Assembly (NCBI GenBank): GCA_016195565.1
Contig: JACPZK010000006.1
Span: forward strand, 156,900-220,899
Length of the DNA stretch: 64,000 nucleotides
Direction of reading: 5' to 3'
Origin: Nitrospirota bacterium
GTDB taxonomy: Bacteria > Nitrospirota > Thermodesulfovibrionia > Thermodesulfovibrionales > UBA1546
Position numbers and translations under genes: made by a program. This document shows positions 17,122-25,528 of the stretch, one piece after another (position 1 is the first letter of the stretch; each line of letters starts with the position of its first letter). A model generated the notes under the pieces. The model was given only the letters and a program-made list of their open reading frames with translations, had not been told where the DNA came from and did not search any database.

Positions 17122-17328
17122 TCATCTGTTTCCTCCTCCCACAAAATTCACAATCTCAATCCTGTCCCCATCTTTCAGCCTGCAACTGCCATAATCGGAC
17201 TTCTTTATTATTGAAAGGTTTACCTCAACAGCAACCCTCTCAGGCTTAACGCAAAGCTCTCCAAGAAGCTCCTGAAGAGTCTCAGCCTTTGATACTTCTA
17301 AATCTTCTCCGTTTATAACCAGCCTCAT
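17122..17328 (-). CDS. thiS: Sulfur carrier protein ThiS
   Basis: A ubiquitin-like protein of 68 residues from the ATG at 17328. It supplies sulfur for the thiazole ring. The fold pattern (MRLVINGEDLEV, TLQELLGEL, VAVEVNLSIIKKSDY, LKDGDRIEIVNFVGGG) is clear. The carrier normally ends in GG, which is adenylated; here the sequence ends GGGNR, two residues past the glycines. The frame also opens at 17346, but that ATG is inside the riboswitch terminator. No good ribosome site precedes 17328, since the bases upstream are the terminator T-run. Confidence 0.82.
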   Translation of the reverse strand: MRLVINGEDLEVSKAETLQELLGELCVKPERVAVEVNLSIIKKSDYGSCRLKDGDRIEIVNFVGGGNR

Positions 17329-17329
17329 A

Positions 17330-17364
17330 AAAATAAAAAACCGCATCCCTCGAAAAGGATACGG
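17330..17364 (-). terminator. Riboswitch-controlled terminator of the thi operon
   Basis: The stem CCGTATCC/GGATGCGG is followed by TTTTTTATTTTT on the minus strand. It comes a few bases after the TPP aptamer and directly before thiS, so it is a transcription attenuator. Confidence 0.82.
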
Positions 17365-17367
17365 CCT

Positions 17368-17460
17368 GCCTTCCCATCCCTACGCCGGCATTATCCGTAT
17401 CAGGTTCATGGGGTCTCCCGATAAAATCGGGACTCTCAGGCTCTCGCCTCCCCCAGGGGT
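17368..17460 (-). promoter_or_regulatory. TPP riboswitch aptamer
   Basis: On the minus strand the THI-box core is read in order: GGGGGAGGC, GCCTGAGAG, a P3 stem of CCCGAT/ATCGGG, ACCCC, GAACCTGAT, GGATAATGCC, and GGCGTAGGGA. It should bind thiamine pyrophosphate and shut off the thiS-thiG-thiE-thiC operon through the downstream terminator. Confidence 0.95.
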
Positions 17461-17508
17461 TGATTTAAGTATAGATTAGTTTTTTAACCAATGTCAAACT
17501 TAGATAGA

Positions 17509-18243
17509 CTAAAGCGTATTTATCTTATGCGCGAGGCATCCTGCGCCAAAACCATTGTCCACGTTCATGACAGCAATTCCGGGCACACATGAATTGAGCA
17601 TTGCAAAGAGCGCAGTTAATCCGCCGAGGCTCGTGCCGTATCCTGTTGATGTAGGCACAGCAATGATAGGCTTGTCTGTTAATCCCCCAACAACCGATGG
17701 AAGCGCGCCCTCCATTCCTGCAATAACAATGATAACCCTGGCGTCCTTAATATATTTCTTATTGTCCATAAGCCTGTGAAGCCCGGCAACTCCGACATCA
17801 TAAAGAGTAGTTACCTTGCTTCCAAGAAACGAGGCTGTAACCGCTGCTTCCTCTGCAACGGGGATGTCTGATGTTCCTGCTGTAAGAACAAGAACATTCC
17901 CGGTTTTTTTATTTTCTCCTCCTATTGAAATAATTCCTGATGCAGGATGAAAAACAGCGCCTTTGACCTTAAGGGCATTATGAATATCTTTAGCGGCTTT
18001 AGTAATGAGGAATCTTTTGCTTTTTTTATACATTGCCTTTGCAATGCTCATTACCTGTTCCTTTGTCTTTCCTGACGCAAAGATAACCTCAGGCACTCCC
18101 TGCCTCAGATGCCTGTGATGGTCCACCTTTGCAAATGAGATGTCTTCGTATGGAAGGTGTTTAAGCTTATTTACCGCGCCTTCAACAGAGATGCCGCCGC
18201 TTCTCACTGACGAGAGAATCTTCTTTATCTTGTCGTTATTCAT
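17509..18243 (-). CDS. larB: Nickel-pincer cofactor biosynthesis protein LarB
   Basis: A 244-residue protein matching LarB, an AIR-carboxylase-like enzyme that carboxylates and hydrolyses nicotinic acid adenine dinucleotide. The C-terminal PurE-like domain has TAGTSDIPVAEEAAVTA, the GVAGLHRLMDN block, IAGMEGALPSVVGGL and PTSTGYG. LarC and LarE are not in this window, so the cofactor pathway is not shown here. It is 8 bases after gpsA and probably cotranscribed with it. Confidence 0.9.
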   Translation of the reverse strand: MNNDKIKKILSSVRSGGISVEGAVNKLKHLPYEDISFAKVDHHRHLRQGVPEVIFASGKTKEQVMSIAKAMYKKSKRFLITKAAKDIHNALKVKGAVFHPASGIISIGGENKKTGNVLVLTAGTSDIPVAEEAAVTASFLGSKVTTLYDVGVAGLHRLMDNKKYIKDARVIIVIAGMEGALPSVVGGLTDKPIIAVPTSTGYGTSLGGLTALFAMLNSCVPGIAVMNVDNGFGAGCLAHKINTL

Positions 18244-18251
18244 CTTTGAAA

Positions 18252-19241
18252 TTAAAACTCAGACTTTAATGCGCGGTTCATGAGGTCATTGACAGCCTCT
18301 GCGGGGCTTTTGTCCTCGTAGAGGACTTTGTATACCTGCTCCACAATAGGCATCTCAACATTATATTTTTTTGAAAGGTGATAGGCTGATTCAGCGGTAT
18401 CCACACCCTCTGCAACCGCCCTTGTCTGCGAGAGAATATCAGCGAGTTTCATGCCTTGAGCGAGTTTAACTCCTGTCGTGTGATTCCTTGAGATTACGCT
18501 TGTGCATGTCAGCACCAGATCACCAAGCCCGCTTAATCCGGAAAAAGTCTCCTCTTTTGCGCCCATCGCAAGGCCAAGCCTCCTCATTTCGGCAAGCCCT
18601 CTTGTTATCATCGCTGCGCGCGCGTTGCTGCCCAGTCCGAGGCCGTCAGATATTCCTGATGCGATGGCCATCACATTTTTCAAGGCTCCGCCAAGTTCAA
18701 CGCCGATTAAGTCATTGTTCGTATAAACCCTGAAATGATTTGTATTTAAAATTTCCTGAAGCAGCAAGCCTGTGTCCGTGTCTTCTGTTGCAAGCGTTAC
18801 TGCCGTAGGTTTTTTCATTATCGCCTCTTTTGCAAAGCTGGGGCCTGAAAGCACAGCGATCTTATGCCCAGTGATTTCTTTGAATATAGAAGAAACTGTC
18901 AGAAGGGTTCCGCGTTCTATCCCCTTTGATGCGCTTATGATTACTGCTTCATCGGGAATATAAAAATCCGCCTTTTTGAATACTGCTCTTGTATATTGTG
19001 TCGGTATAGCGCTCACAACATATCTGGCCTGTTTTACGGCTTCATCTAATTTATGCGTGATTCTTATGTTGTCGGGGATAGCAATATCAGGCAGGTAAAT
19101 ACTGTTTATTCTTGTGTTCCTTATCTCTTCGGCAAGAGATTCCTCATATACCCATAGAGAAATGTCAAAGCCCTTCTCGGATAAAATACACGCAAGGGTG
19201 GTCCCCCAGCTTCCTGCGCCTATGACTGCAATATAGCCCAT
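18252..19241 (-). CDS. gpsA: Glycerol-3-phosphate dehydrogenase [NAD(P)+]
   Basis: A 329-residue cytosolic enzyme that makes sn-glycerol 3-phosphate for phospholipids. The N-terminal dinucleotide site is VIGAGSWGTTLA, followed by SASKGIE, SGPSFAKE and the catalytic lysine region GVELGGALKNVMAIA-SG. Length is normal. It lies downstream of the fabH group, separated by a 109-base gap with period-7 repeats, which fits a lipid-synthesis neighbourhood. Confidence 0.95.
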   Translation of the reverse strand: MGYIAVIGAGSWGTTLACILSEKGFDISLWVYEESLAEEIRNTRINSIYLPDIAIPDNIRITHKLDEAVKQARYVVSAIPTQYTRAVFKKADFYIPDEAVIISASKGIERGTLLTVSSIFKEITGHKIAVLSGPSFAKEAIMKKPTAVTLATEDTDTGLLLQEILNTNHFRVYTNNDLIGVELGGALKNVMAIASGISDGLGLGSNARAAMITRGLAEMRRLGLAMGAKEETFSGLSGLGDLVLTCTSVISRNHTTGVKLAQGMKLADILSQTRAVAEGVDTAESAYHLSKKYNVEMPIVEQVYKVLYEDKSPAEAVNDLMNRALKSEF

Positions 19242-19246
19242 AAAAA

Positions 19247-19348
19247 AAGTTGAAAGTTGAAAGTTGAAAGTTGAAAGTTAATGATTAAAAATCTCCTTGT
19301 CATCTTAGTTCATAGCTGAGAGCTATTAGCTGATAGCTGACAGCTAAA
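19247..19348. repeat. Period-7 arrays between fabH and gpsA
   Basis: First block: four exact copies of GTTGAAA followed by GTTAATG. Second block: AGCTGAG-AGCTATT-AGCTGAT-AGCTGAC-AGCTAAA. Both keep the 7-base register. Confidence 0.85.
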
Positions 19349-19350
19349 AA

Positions 19351-20331
19351 TCACCATTTTATCAATGCCGAGGCCCATGTAAGCCCGCCGCCGAAAGCCT
19401 CAAGAAGAACATAATCTCCGTCTCTTACCCTGCCCTGCCTTACGGCCTCATCAAGCGCAATAGGGATAGAGGCGGCAGAGGTATTCCCATATTTATCAAT
19501 ATTGACAAAGGCCTTTTCCATCGGAATATTAAGCCGTTCAGCAGTTGCCTGTATGATTCTCATATTTGCCTGATGAGGAATAATCAGGGAAAGCTGGGAT
19601 GCCTTGAGCTTATTTTCTTCGAGGGTTCTTGACACAAGATTTTCAAGCGTCCTTACAGCAACCTTGAAGGTCTCGTTGCCTTTCATCTTAAGATAGTGCA
19701 TCTTCTTTTTCAGTGATTCCTTAGAGGGAGGATTAATCGAGCCTCCGCCCGGCATGTGCAGGAGTTCCCACAGCGCTCCGTCAGACCTTATATGTGTAGA
19801 AACTATTCCCCTGTCTTCATCTGTGGCTTCCAGTATTACGGCTCCGGCGCCGTCGCCGAAAAGCACGCAAGTGGTCCTGTCTTCCCAGTCGGTAAATCTG
19901 GAAAGGACTTCTGTGCCGACAAGCAGTATTCTTTTATAAGCGCCGCTTTTTATAAAGCTGTCTGCTATCGAAAGCCCGTAAAGAAAACCTGAACATGCGG
20001 CATTTACATCAAAGGCAGCAGCTTTTTTTATGCCAAGCTTATGCTGAAGATGACAGGCAGTTGCAGGCATAGGCATGTCTCCTGTGACTGTTGCAACAAT
20101 TATCAATTCAATATCTTTTGGTTTTATATCAGCTCTTTTCAGCGCCGCCTTTGCCGCCTCATACGCAAGATCAGATGCCGCCTCTTTCTCGCTTGCTATC
20201 CGCCTTTCCCTTATGCCTGACCTCTCCATGATCCATTCATCAGAGGTATCAACCATCTTTTCAAGGTCTAAATTGGTAAGCACACGCTCCGGCACATAAG
20301 AGCCTGTTGCGATAATCTTAGCCCTTAACAA
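19351..20331 (-). CDS. fabH: Beta-ketoacyl-ACP synthase III
   Basis: A 326-residue condensing enzyme that starts fatty acid synthesis from acetyl-CoA and malonyl-ACP. The catalytic triad is visible: cysteine in DVNAACSGFLYG, histidine in IPHQANMRII, asparagine in YGNTSAASIP. Length is normal. Its start overlaps the end of plsX by 14 bases, giving the usual rpmF-plsX-fabH order. Confidence 0.95.
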   Translation of the reverse strand: MLRAKIIATGSYVPERVLTNLDLEKMVDTSDEWIMERSGIRERRIASEKEAASDLAYEAAKAALKRADIKPKDIELIIVATVTGDMPMPATACHLQHKLGIKKAAAFDVNAACSGFLYGLSIADSFIKSGAYKRILLVGTEVLSRFTDWEDRTTCVLFGDGAGAVILEATDEDRGIVSTHIRSDGALWELLHMPGGGSINPPSKESLKKKMHYLKMKGNETFKVAVRTLENLVSRTLEENKLKASQLSLIIPHQANMRIIQATAERLNIPMEKAFVNIDKYGNTSAASIPIALDEAVRQGRVRDGDYVLLEAFGGGLTWASALIKW

Positions 20332-21340
20332 CAGCCTTCTCCTTTGCGCGAAGATTCAATATCTCCTCTGAGATAATCTCATGCACTTTCTTTCTGGAAA
20401 ACTCTGATGCAACCCTGATTGCATTTCTTACTGCGCGCGATGAAGATCTCCCGTGGCTTATTATGCATGTGCCGTTTATTCCGAGCAGGGGCGCGCCGCC
20501 ATATTCGGCATAGTCTGTTTTCTTTCTGAAGTTCTTCAGCGCAGGCTTCATAAAAAGATACCCGACCCTTCCTGCTGCCATTCCTGCAATCTCCCTTTTG
20601 AGCATTTTTATTATCATATCAGCAAGACCTTCACTGGTTTTCAAGACTACATTCCCTATAAACCCGTCGCAGACCACCACATCAGCATCGCCTGAAAAAA
20701 TATCTTTCCCCTCTATATTTCCTATAAAATTCAGATTTGTGCCTTTAAGAAGCTTGAATGCCTCTCTGGTAAGTTCGTTGCCCTTCACATCTTCCTCGCC
20801 TATGCTCAGAAGCGCCACCTTCGGCTCGCGTTTGCCGAAAATCGCCTTGCAATATGAGCTGCCCATCAATCCAAACTGAAGCAGATTCTCTGCCTTGCAG
20901 TCAACATTTGCACCCGCATCTATCAGAACAAACAGGCCTTTGAGTGTAGGTATTGTCGCCGCAATTGCGGGCCTGTCAACGCCTTTTGATTTCCCGAGAA
21001 CAAAGAGCGCCGAAGCCATTGCAACGCCTGAATTGCCTGCGCTCACCACTGCGTCAGCTTCTTTATTTTTCACGGCGTCAACAGCGCGCCTGATAGAGGA
21101 ATCCTTTTTTTTTCTGAGAGCGGTAACTGGAGACTCATGCATTCCTATGACCTGAGATGTGTGCCTGATTTGAATGCGGTTGGAGGTGCAGCGCCTGTCC
21201 TTCAGTTCTTTCTTGAGCTGTGCCTCGTCCCCGAAAAGTATGACCTCAAGGTCGTCGTATTCGCTTACACTCTCAACCGCGCCCTCTACCGTAACAGCAG
21301 GGGCATAATCGCCCCCCATGGCATCAAGGGCAATCCTCAT
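20318..21340 (-). CDS. plsX: Phosphate acyltransferase PlsX
   Basis: A 340-residue peripheral membrane enzyme that makes acyl phosphate from acyl-ACP for phospholipid synthesis. The N-terminus MRIALDAMGGDYAP and blocks VSAGNSGVAMA, VVCDGFIGNVVLK and EYGGAPLLGING are family hallmarks. Start at 21340 overlaps the rpmF stop by 4 bases; the end overlaps fabH. This is a translationally coupled operon. Confidence 0.95.
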   Translation of the reverse strand: MRIALDAMGGDYAPAVTVEGAVESVSEYDDLEVILFGDEAQLKKELKDRRCTSNRIQIRHTSQVIGMHESPVTALRKKKDSSIRRAVDAVKNKEADAVVSAGNSGVAMASALFVLGKSKGVDRPAIAATIPTLKGLFVLIDAGANVDCKAENLLQFGLMGSSYCKAIFGKREPKVALLSIGEEDVKGNELTREAFKLLKGTNLNFIGNIEGKDIFSGDADVVVCDGFIGNVVLKTSEGLADMIIKMLKREIAGMAAGRVGYLFMKPALKNFRKKTDYAEYGGAPLLGINGTCIISHGRSSSRAVRNAIRVASEFSRKKVHEIISEEILNLRAKEKAVVKG

Positions 21341-21525
21341 GCTTCCTTTTCAACTGTTTCAAGAACCTTGTTGCCGTTGTACGAACCGCAGCTTGGGCAT
21401 GCCCTGTGCGACAGCTTTAATTCCTTACATTCAGGGCACGAGCTTAGATTGGGCGACTGTCCCTTCCAGTTTGCCCTGCGTTTGTCTCTTCTGGTCCTCG
21501 TATGTCTATGCGTCGGATTAGCCAT
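21337..21525 (-). CDS. rpmF: 50S ribosomal protein L32
   Basis: A 62-residue ribosomal protein. It has the basic N-terminus MANPTHRHTRTRRDKRR and a zinc-binding pair of CPEC and CPSCG. The order yceD-rpmF-plsX-fabH is conserved in many bacteria. It starts 4 bases after the yceD stop. Confidence 0.95.
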   Translation of the reverse strand: MANPTHRHTRTRRDKRRANWKGQSPNLSSCPECKELKLSHRACPSCGSYNGNKVLETVEKEA

Positions 21526-21529
21526 TTTT

Positions 21530-22045
21530 TTACTCCCTTCTTAATAATTCTTTTAATTCTTTAAGTCCCTCAAGTCTTGAGTCTGTTCTATCTAAACTGC
21601 ATTTGCATTTATTTACATTTAAGTCTGTCCCGCATTTCGGGCATATTCCCTTGCAGGTTTCACTGCACAGCGGTTTCATGGAAACATTCAAAAGTATCTG
21701 CTCTTTCAGCAGTTCCGTGAGATCAAGCTCATCCCCGAAATAAAATCCTGTCTCCAGTTCATCTTCCCTGATCTCGCGCTTGCCCTCTGCCTTTAATTCC
21801 CCGGCAGGGTGGTAAGTTACAATAATTGGAGCGCTTATTTCAGATGTATAGTTTTTCAGGCATCTGCTGCATTCAAACTCTGCGCTTGCCGTTATCTCAC
21901 CCTGTATTACAACCTCGGGCATTATCTTACTTATGCTTAACTGCCCTTTTACAGGAGAAACCAGTTTTATAACATCTGACTGAAGCGTCTCATCAATTGT
22001 AAGTTCCAGACCCTCATCAGGTATCTCTGAAATCAATATCTTCAT
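21530..22045 (-). CDS. yceD: YceD/DUF177 family protein
   Basis: A 171-residue protein of the YceD family, linked in other bacteria to 23S rRNA accumulation. The central region has FECSRCLKNYTSEI and the C-terminal part has CSETCKGICPKCGTDLNVNKC, giving two cysteine groups that could bind zinc. It is the first gene of the yceD-rpmF-plsX-fabH operon. The start at 22045 is the only reasonable ATG. Confidence 0.88.
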   Translation of the reverse strand: MKILISEIPDEGLELTIDETLQSDVIKLVSPVKGQLSISKIMPEVVIQGEITASAEFECSRCLKNYTSEISAPIIVTYHPAGELKAEGKREIREDELETGFYFGDELDLTELLKEQILLNVSMKPLCSETCKGICPKCGTDLNVNKCKCSLDRTDSRLEGLKELKELLRRE

Positions 22046-22352
22046 CTTTGCGTACCAATAGAGAAAAGTGTTTAATTATAAAGAATGCATTAAAAACATG
22101 TCAAGGAAACCGAATGTGAAATTTACCTTGACCAACATTTTGGTATCTTATATCATTGCTAACATGGGGATAGAGAATATACTAATACGGTCATTAGTAA
22201 GGACACATAAAAAAAGTCCGTCATGCCCGCAGGTTGTAAGCGGGCATCCAGTGTCTTTTCTGGATTCCTGCCTTCGCAGGAATGACAATCGTGTAGTCTT
22301 ACTTATGAACTCCTTAGTAAAACAAAAAAACTGCTGTCCCGAATTGTGGTTT
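22046..22352. repeat. Gene-free spacer with a GTCATGCCCGC element
   Basis: A 307-base gap between divergent yceD and the TPR gene. From 22217 to 22289 it holds GTCATGCCCGC, GCGGGCATCCAG, then TCTGGATTCCTGCC and TTCGCAGGAATGAC, a member of the GTCATTCCCG repeat family. An open frame runs through it, but the peptide it encodes is translated repeat and has no support. The rest shows no recognisable site beyond AT-rich promoter-like sequence. Confidence 0.7.
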
Positions 22353-23582
22353 ATGCGGAGGTTTAATATAAGACATATTTTTACAATTATGATTGCTGCT
22401 CTTTTTTTGTTTTATCCATCGCATGGTTTTACAGCGGTTAAGGAGATTGTTTCAGAAGGGGCATACAATATGGGCGATGGCGAAACCCCGACTGTTGCAG
22501 AAAGCAGGGCATTGCTTAATGCAAAGCGGGTTGCCCTTGAACAGGCAGGGACTTATGTGGAGAGTTATACAAAGGTGGAGAGTTTTCAATTAACAAAAGA
22601 CGAGATACAGGTTCTGGCGTCAGGGATTATGGAAGTGGAGATACTTGATAAGAAAAGGACTATTGTCGGCGACGGCTTTCGCTTTTGGGTAAAGATAAAG
22701 GCAAAGGTCAATCCTGACAGGATTCAGGAGATGGCAAATAAAGTTAAAGACAAATCAGTTGTTGAGGATTATAAAAAGATTCAGGAGGCTTATGACAGAA
22801 GCCAGAAAGAGATTGGGGAATTAAAGAAACAATTAGCACAGACAAAGGATAAGAAGGAGAAGAAACAGGTAGAGGCAAAGATTTCTGATGAGGAGAGCTT
22901 GTTTCAGGCAAATGAGTGGTTTGCTAAAGGATACCAGCATAATTTAAATAACGAACTTGATAAGGCAATAGAGGCATATACAAGTGCAATTGCCCTGAAT
23001 CCGAATTATGTTGAGGCTTATAACAATCGTGGGATTGCCTATTATAATAAAGGTCTTTATCACAGTGACAAAAGTCAACTTGACAGGGCAATTGAAGATT
23101 TTAATAAGGTAGTTATATTAAATCCGAATAGTTACTCGGCTTACTTTGCTCAAGGGGCGACGTATCTTTATAAAGAACAGTACGATAAAGCGATTGAGGA
23201 ATTCAATAAAGCAATTGTCTTAAACCCGAATAGCGATTTGGCCTACGTGGGCCGTGGATTTGCCTATGATAAGCAGAAAGAATTTGAGCGAGCGATTGAA
23301 GATTATAATAAAGCGATCCAATTGGGGGGCTATTGGCAGGCCATGGCATATAGCAACAGGGGGCTTATCCGTGCAAATAAAAAACAATACAATATGGCGA
23401 TTGAGGATATCGGTAAAGCGATTACGTTGGCTCCGAATAATGCCAAGTACTACAGCGTGCGCGGTTTCGCTTATGCACTATCAGGCAATATGGGGAGAGC
23501 TATTTCTGATTTTCAAAAGTCTTGTGATATGGGGGATAAAATCGGGTGTGATCTTCTGCAGAAGGTTTTACAAAACAGATAA
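22353..23582 (+). CDS. Secreted TPR-repeat protein
   Basis: A 409-residue protein from the ATG at 22353. Residues 1-28 form a signal peptide (MRRFNIRHIFTIMIAALFLF, then SHGFTA). Residues 30-125 (VAESRALLNAKRVALEQAG, then VEILDKKRTI) resemble the N-terminal domain of FlgT-like and LPP20-like proteins. A charged coiled-coil (about 130-185) leads to five or six TPR units with the AYNNRGIAYYNKG type. The frame extends upstream to 22068, but that part is repeat sequence. It is a likely periplasmic scaffold; the partner is unknown. Confidence 0.75.
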   Translation: MRRFNIRHIFTIMIAALFLFYPSHGFTAVKEIVSEGAYNMGDGETPTVAESRALLNAKRVALEQAGTYVESYTKVESFQLTKDEIQVLASGIMEVEILDKKRTIVGDGFRFWVKIKAKVNPDRIQEMANKVKDKSVVEDYKKIQEAYDRSQKEIGELKKQLAQTKDKKEKKQVEAKISDEESLFQANEWFAKGYQHNLNNELDKAIEAYTSAIALNPNYVEAYNNRGIAYYNKGLYHSDKSQLDRAIEDFNKVVILNPNSYSAYFAQGATYLYKEQYDKAIEEFNKAIVLNPNSDLAYVGRGFAYDKQKEFERAIEDYNKAIQLGGYWQAMAYSNRGLIRANKKQYNMAIEDIGKAITLAPNNAKYYSVRGFAYALSGNMGRAISDFQKSCDMGDKIGCDLLQKVLQNR

Positions 23583-23736
23583 TCAAAAAATGGATGCGGA
23601 CAGCTGATAGCCGCAGATGATTTCAGGCGTCCTACTTATAAACCTCTCCCCATCCATACCGTGAAAGTCTCTTATATACAGACCAGCCGTATTTTTTTCT
23701 GGAATGTTTGTCTGCTGATTTGGTAGTCTTTCCAAT

Positions 23737-25008
23737 ATGAAAGGACAACCGGTCACTTCCCGCAACCCTTGGGTGTTCGTGCCCACGCTCTATTTCGCCG
23801 AAGGCCTTCCTTACATCATCATCAACACCGTCTCGGTCATCCTATATAAAAAGATGGGTATCGACAATGCCAGCATCGCATTCTGGACAAGCTGGCTCTA
23901 CCTGCCATGGGTCGTCAAGATGTTCTGGGGGCCGCTCGTGGACATCTACTCAACGAAGAGAAGGTGGATTATCTCCACGCAGTTCAGCATGGCTGTCTGT
24001 CTATTCGTTACAGCGTATGTGCTGAACACAGAGGGATATTTCTTCCTTTCTCTCTCAGCCTTTGCAGTTGGCGCATTTGTTTCTGCAACACATGACATTG
24101 CCACAGACGGGTTTTACATGCTTGCTCTCAGCAAGGAGGAGCAGGCGCTATTCGTTGGTATCCGTGCCACGTTCTACCGGCTTGCCATGATCTTCGGCTC
24201 AGGCCTGCTCGTGTATACGGCGGGCAGGATCGAGACTCTCACAGGCAGCATTCCATTGAGTTGGACAGCTGTCATCGGTGCGTCAGGTTTTGTATTCGTT
24301 CTTGTGCCGCTGTATCACACGTTTGTGCTTCCCTTTCCAGCGAACGACAGTAAACGTTCACCACGGGACGCTGCAGGTGATGTTTCTTTTCTTGAAATAT
24401 TTCGTTCTTATTTCAAACAGGAAAAGATCGGGGCGATCATTGCCTTTATTCTGCTTTACCGTTTCGCCGAAGCAATGCTCCTGAAGCTGGCCCCGCCTTT
24501 TTTACTGGACCCCAAAGGTGCGGGCGGTCTGGGACTTTCTACCTCACAGGTCGGGCTCGCGTACGGCACGGTGGGCATGATCTGTCTGGTTGCGGGAGGA
24601 ATCCTCGGCGGATGGCTCATATCCCGGTTCGGGCTTAAGAAGTGTATTTGGCCCATGGCGATTACGCTCCACTTCCCTGATATTTTCTATGTATATATGG
24701 CCTATGTGCAGCCTGAAATCGGGCTTGCCTATGTCCTCGTTGCCTTGGAACAGTTCGGATACGGCTTGGGATTCACGGCATTCATGGTGTATCTCATGCA
24801 CATTGCACGGGGCAGGTACAAAACGTCCCACTTCGCTATTTCTACAGGCATTATGGCTCTGGGCATGATGCTGCCGGGATTCATCAGCGGGTATCTCCAA
24901 GAGGCAGTTGGATACCGGATGTTCTTTGTCATCGTCTGCGTCCTTGCTATTCCGGGCGTCCTGACCATTCTATTCATTCCTAAAGACGAAAAACAGGAGT
25001 ACGAGTGA
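23737..25008 (+). CDS. AmpG-like major facilitator transporter
   Basis: A 423-residue protein with about twelve membrane segments. The N-terminus VPTLYFAEGLPYIIINTVSV and the loop KMFWGPLVDIYSTKRRW match the AmpG branch of the MFS, which carries muropeptides or related sugars into the cytoplasm. Base use is more GC-rich than in the flanking genes, and no clear ribosome site precedes the ATG. It stands alone, so acquisition by transfer is possible. Substrate uncertain. Confidence 0.8.
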   Translation: MKGQPVTSRNPWVFVPTLYFAEGLPYIIINTVSVILYKKMGIDNASIAFWTSWLYLPWVVKMFWGPLVDIYSTKRRWIISTQFSMAVCLFVTAYVLNTEGYFFLSLSAFAVGAFVSATHDIATDGFYMLALSKEEQALFVGIRATFYRLAMIFGSGLLVYTAGRIETLTGSIPLSWTAVIGASGFVFVLVPLYHTFVLPFPANDSKRSPRDAAGDVSFLEIFRSYFKQEKIGAIIAFILLYRFAEAMLLKLAPPFLLDPKGAGGLGLSTSQVGLAYGTVGMICLVAGGILGGWLISRFGLKKCIWPMAITLHFPDIFYVYMAYVQPEIGLAYVLVALEQFGYGLGFTAFMVYLMHIARGRYKTSHFAISTGIMALGMMLPGFISGYLQEAVGYRMFFVIVCVLAIPGVLTILFIPKDEKQEYE

Positions 25009-25095
25009 TGTTCTCCAGTGCTCAAAGACCCGACAGTATCCCAATCCCGATAATATCGGGACAAGCTCATGGGTTGATAGCACAGAGGGAATTTT

Positions 25096-25368
25096 TTACT
25101 TCAAGGAACTATTCTTAGCACGGCTACTGAACCGCTCTTGTTCGCTTCTGAACTCAGGATATTTGCTTACTGCAAAAAGAATTGATACAAGCAGTAAAAC
25201 AGCGGCTATAATGCGTGTCTTCTTTTGGCTGAAGATTGCAGGGAAGGCAGCAAAAAGCGCTGCAAGCACAAAAAGAGCAAATGCTCCTGACGGAGACATT
25301 ATAAGCAATCCAACAAACAATAAGATTGCCGCAAACCATGCAAGCGCATTAGCTGATTCTTTTTTCAT
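25096..25368 (-). CDS. Small membrane protein, function unknown
   Basis: A 90-residue protein with two or three hydrophobic segments (about residues 8-44 and 52-66) and a charged tail. I do not recognise the family. It lies downstream of metK, separated by a repeat element, and reads in the same direction. Confidence 0.5.
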   Translation of the reverse strand: MKKESANALAWFAAILLFVGLLIMSPSGAFALFVLAALFAAFPAIFSQKKTRIIAAVLLLVSILFAVSKYPEFRSEQERFSSRAKNSSLK

Positions 25369-25386
25369 CTGAAAATACCTCTATCC

Positions 25387-25513
25387 TGTCATTGCGAACC
25401 AAAGGTGAAGCAATCTCGCTTTATCGATTGCCACGCGGAGTTTATCCTGAGCGTAAAAACAAGATTGCTTCGCTTTGCTCGCAATGACAGAAAGCGAAGG
25501 GCTCGCAATGACA
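25387..25513. repeat. TGTCATTGCGAG element downstream of metK
   Basis: Starts TGTCATTGCGAACC and ends CTCGCAATGACA twice in succession (about 25480-25490 and 25503-25513). GAAGCAATCTCGC and GATTGCCACGC lie inside. It is one of six similar elements in the window. Confidence 0.8.
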
Positions 25514-25528
25514 ACATTGAAACTCTAA

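Noticed and set aside
19247-19348. CRISPR-like array from repeated GTTGAAA
   Set aside because: Units are 7 bases with no spacers, and no cas genes are present.
22068-22352. Upstream 95-codon extension of the TPR gene
   Set aside because: The extension is translated GTCATGCCCGC repeat and spacer; the signal peptide begins at the ATG at 22353.
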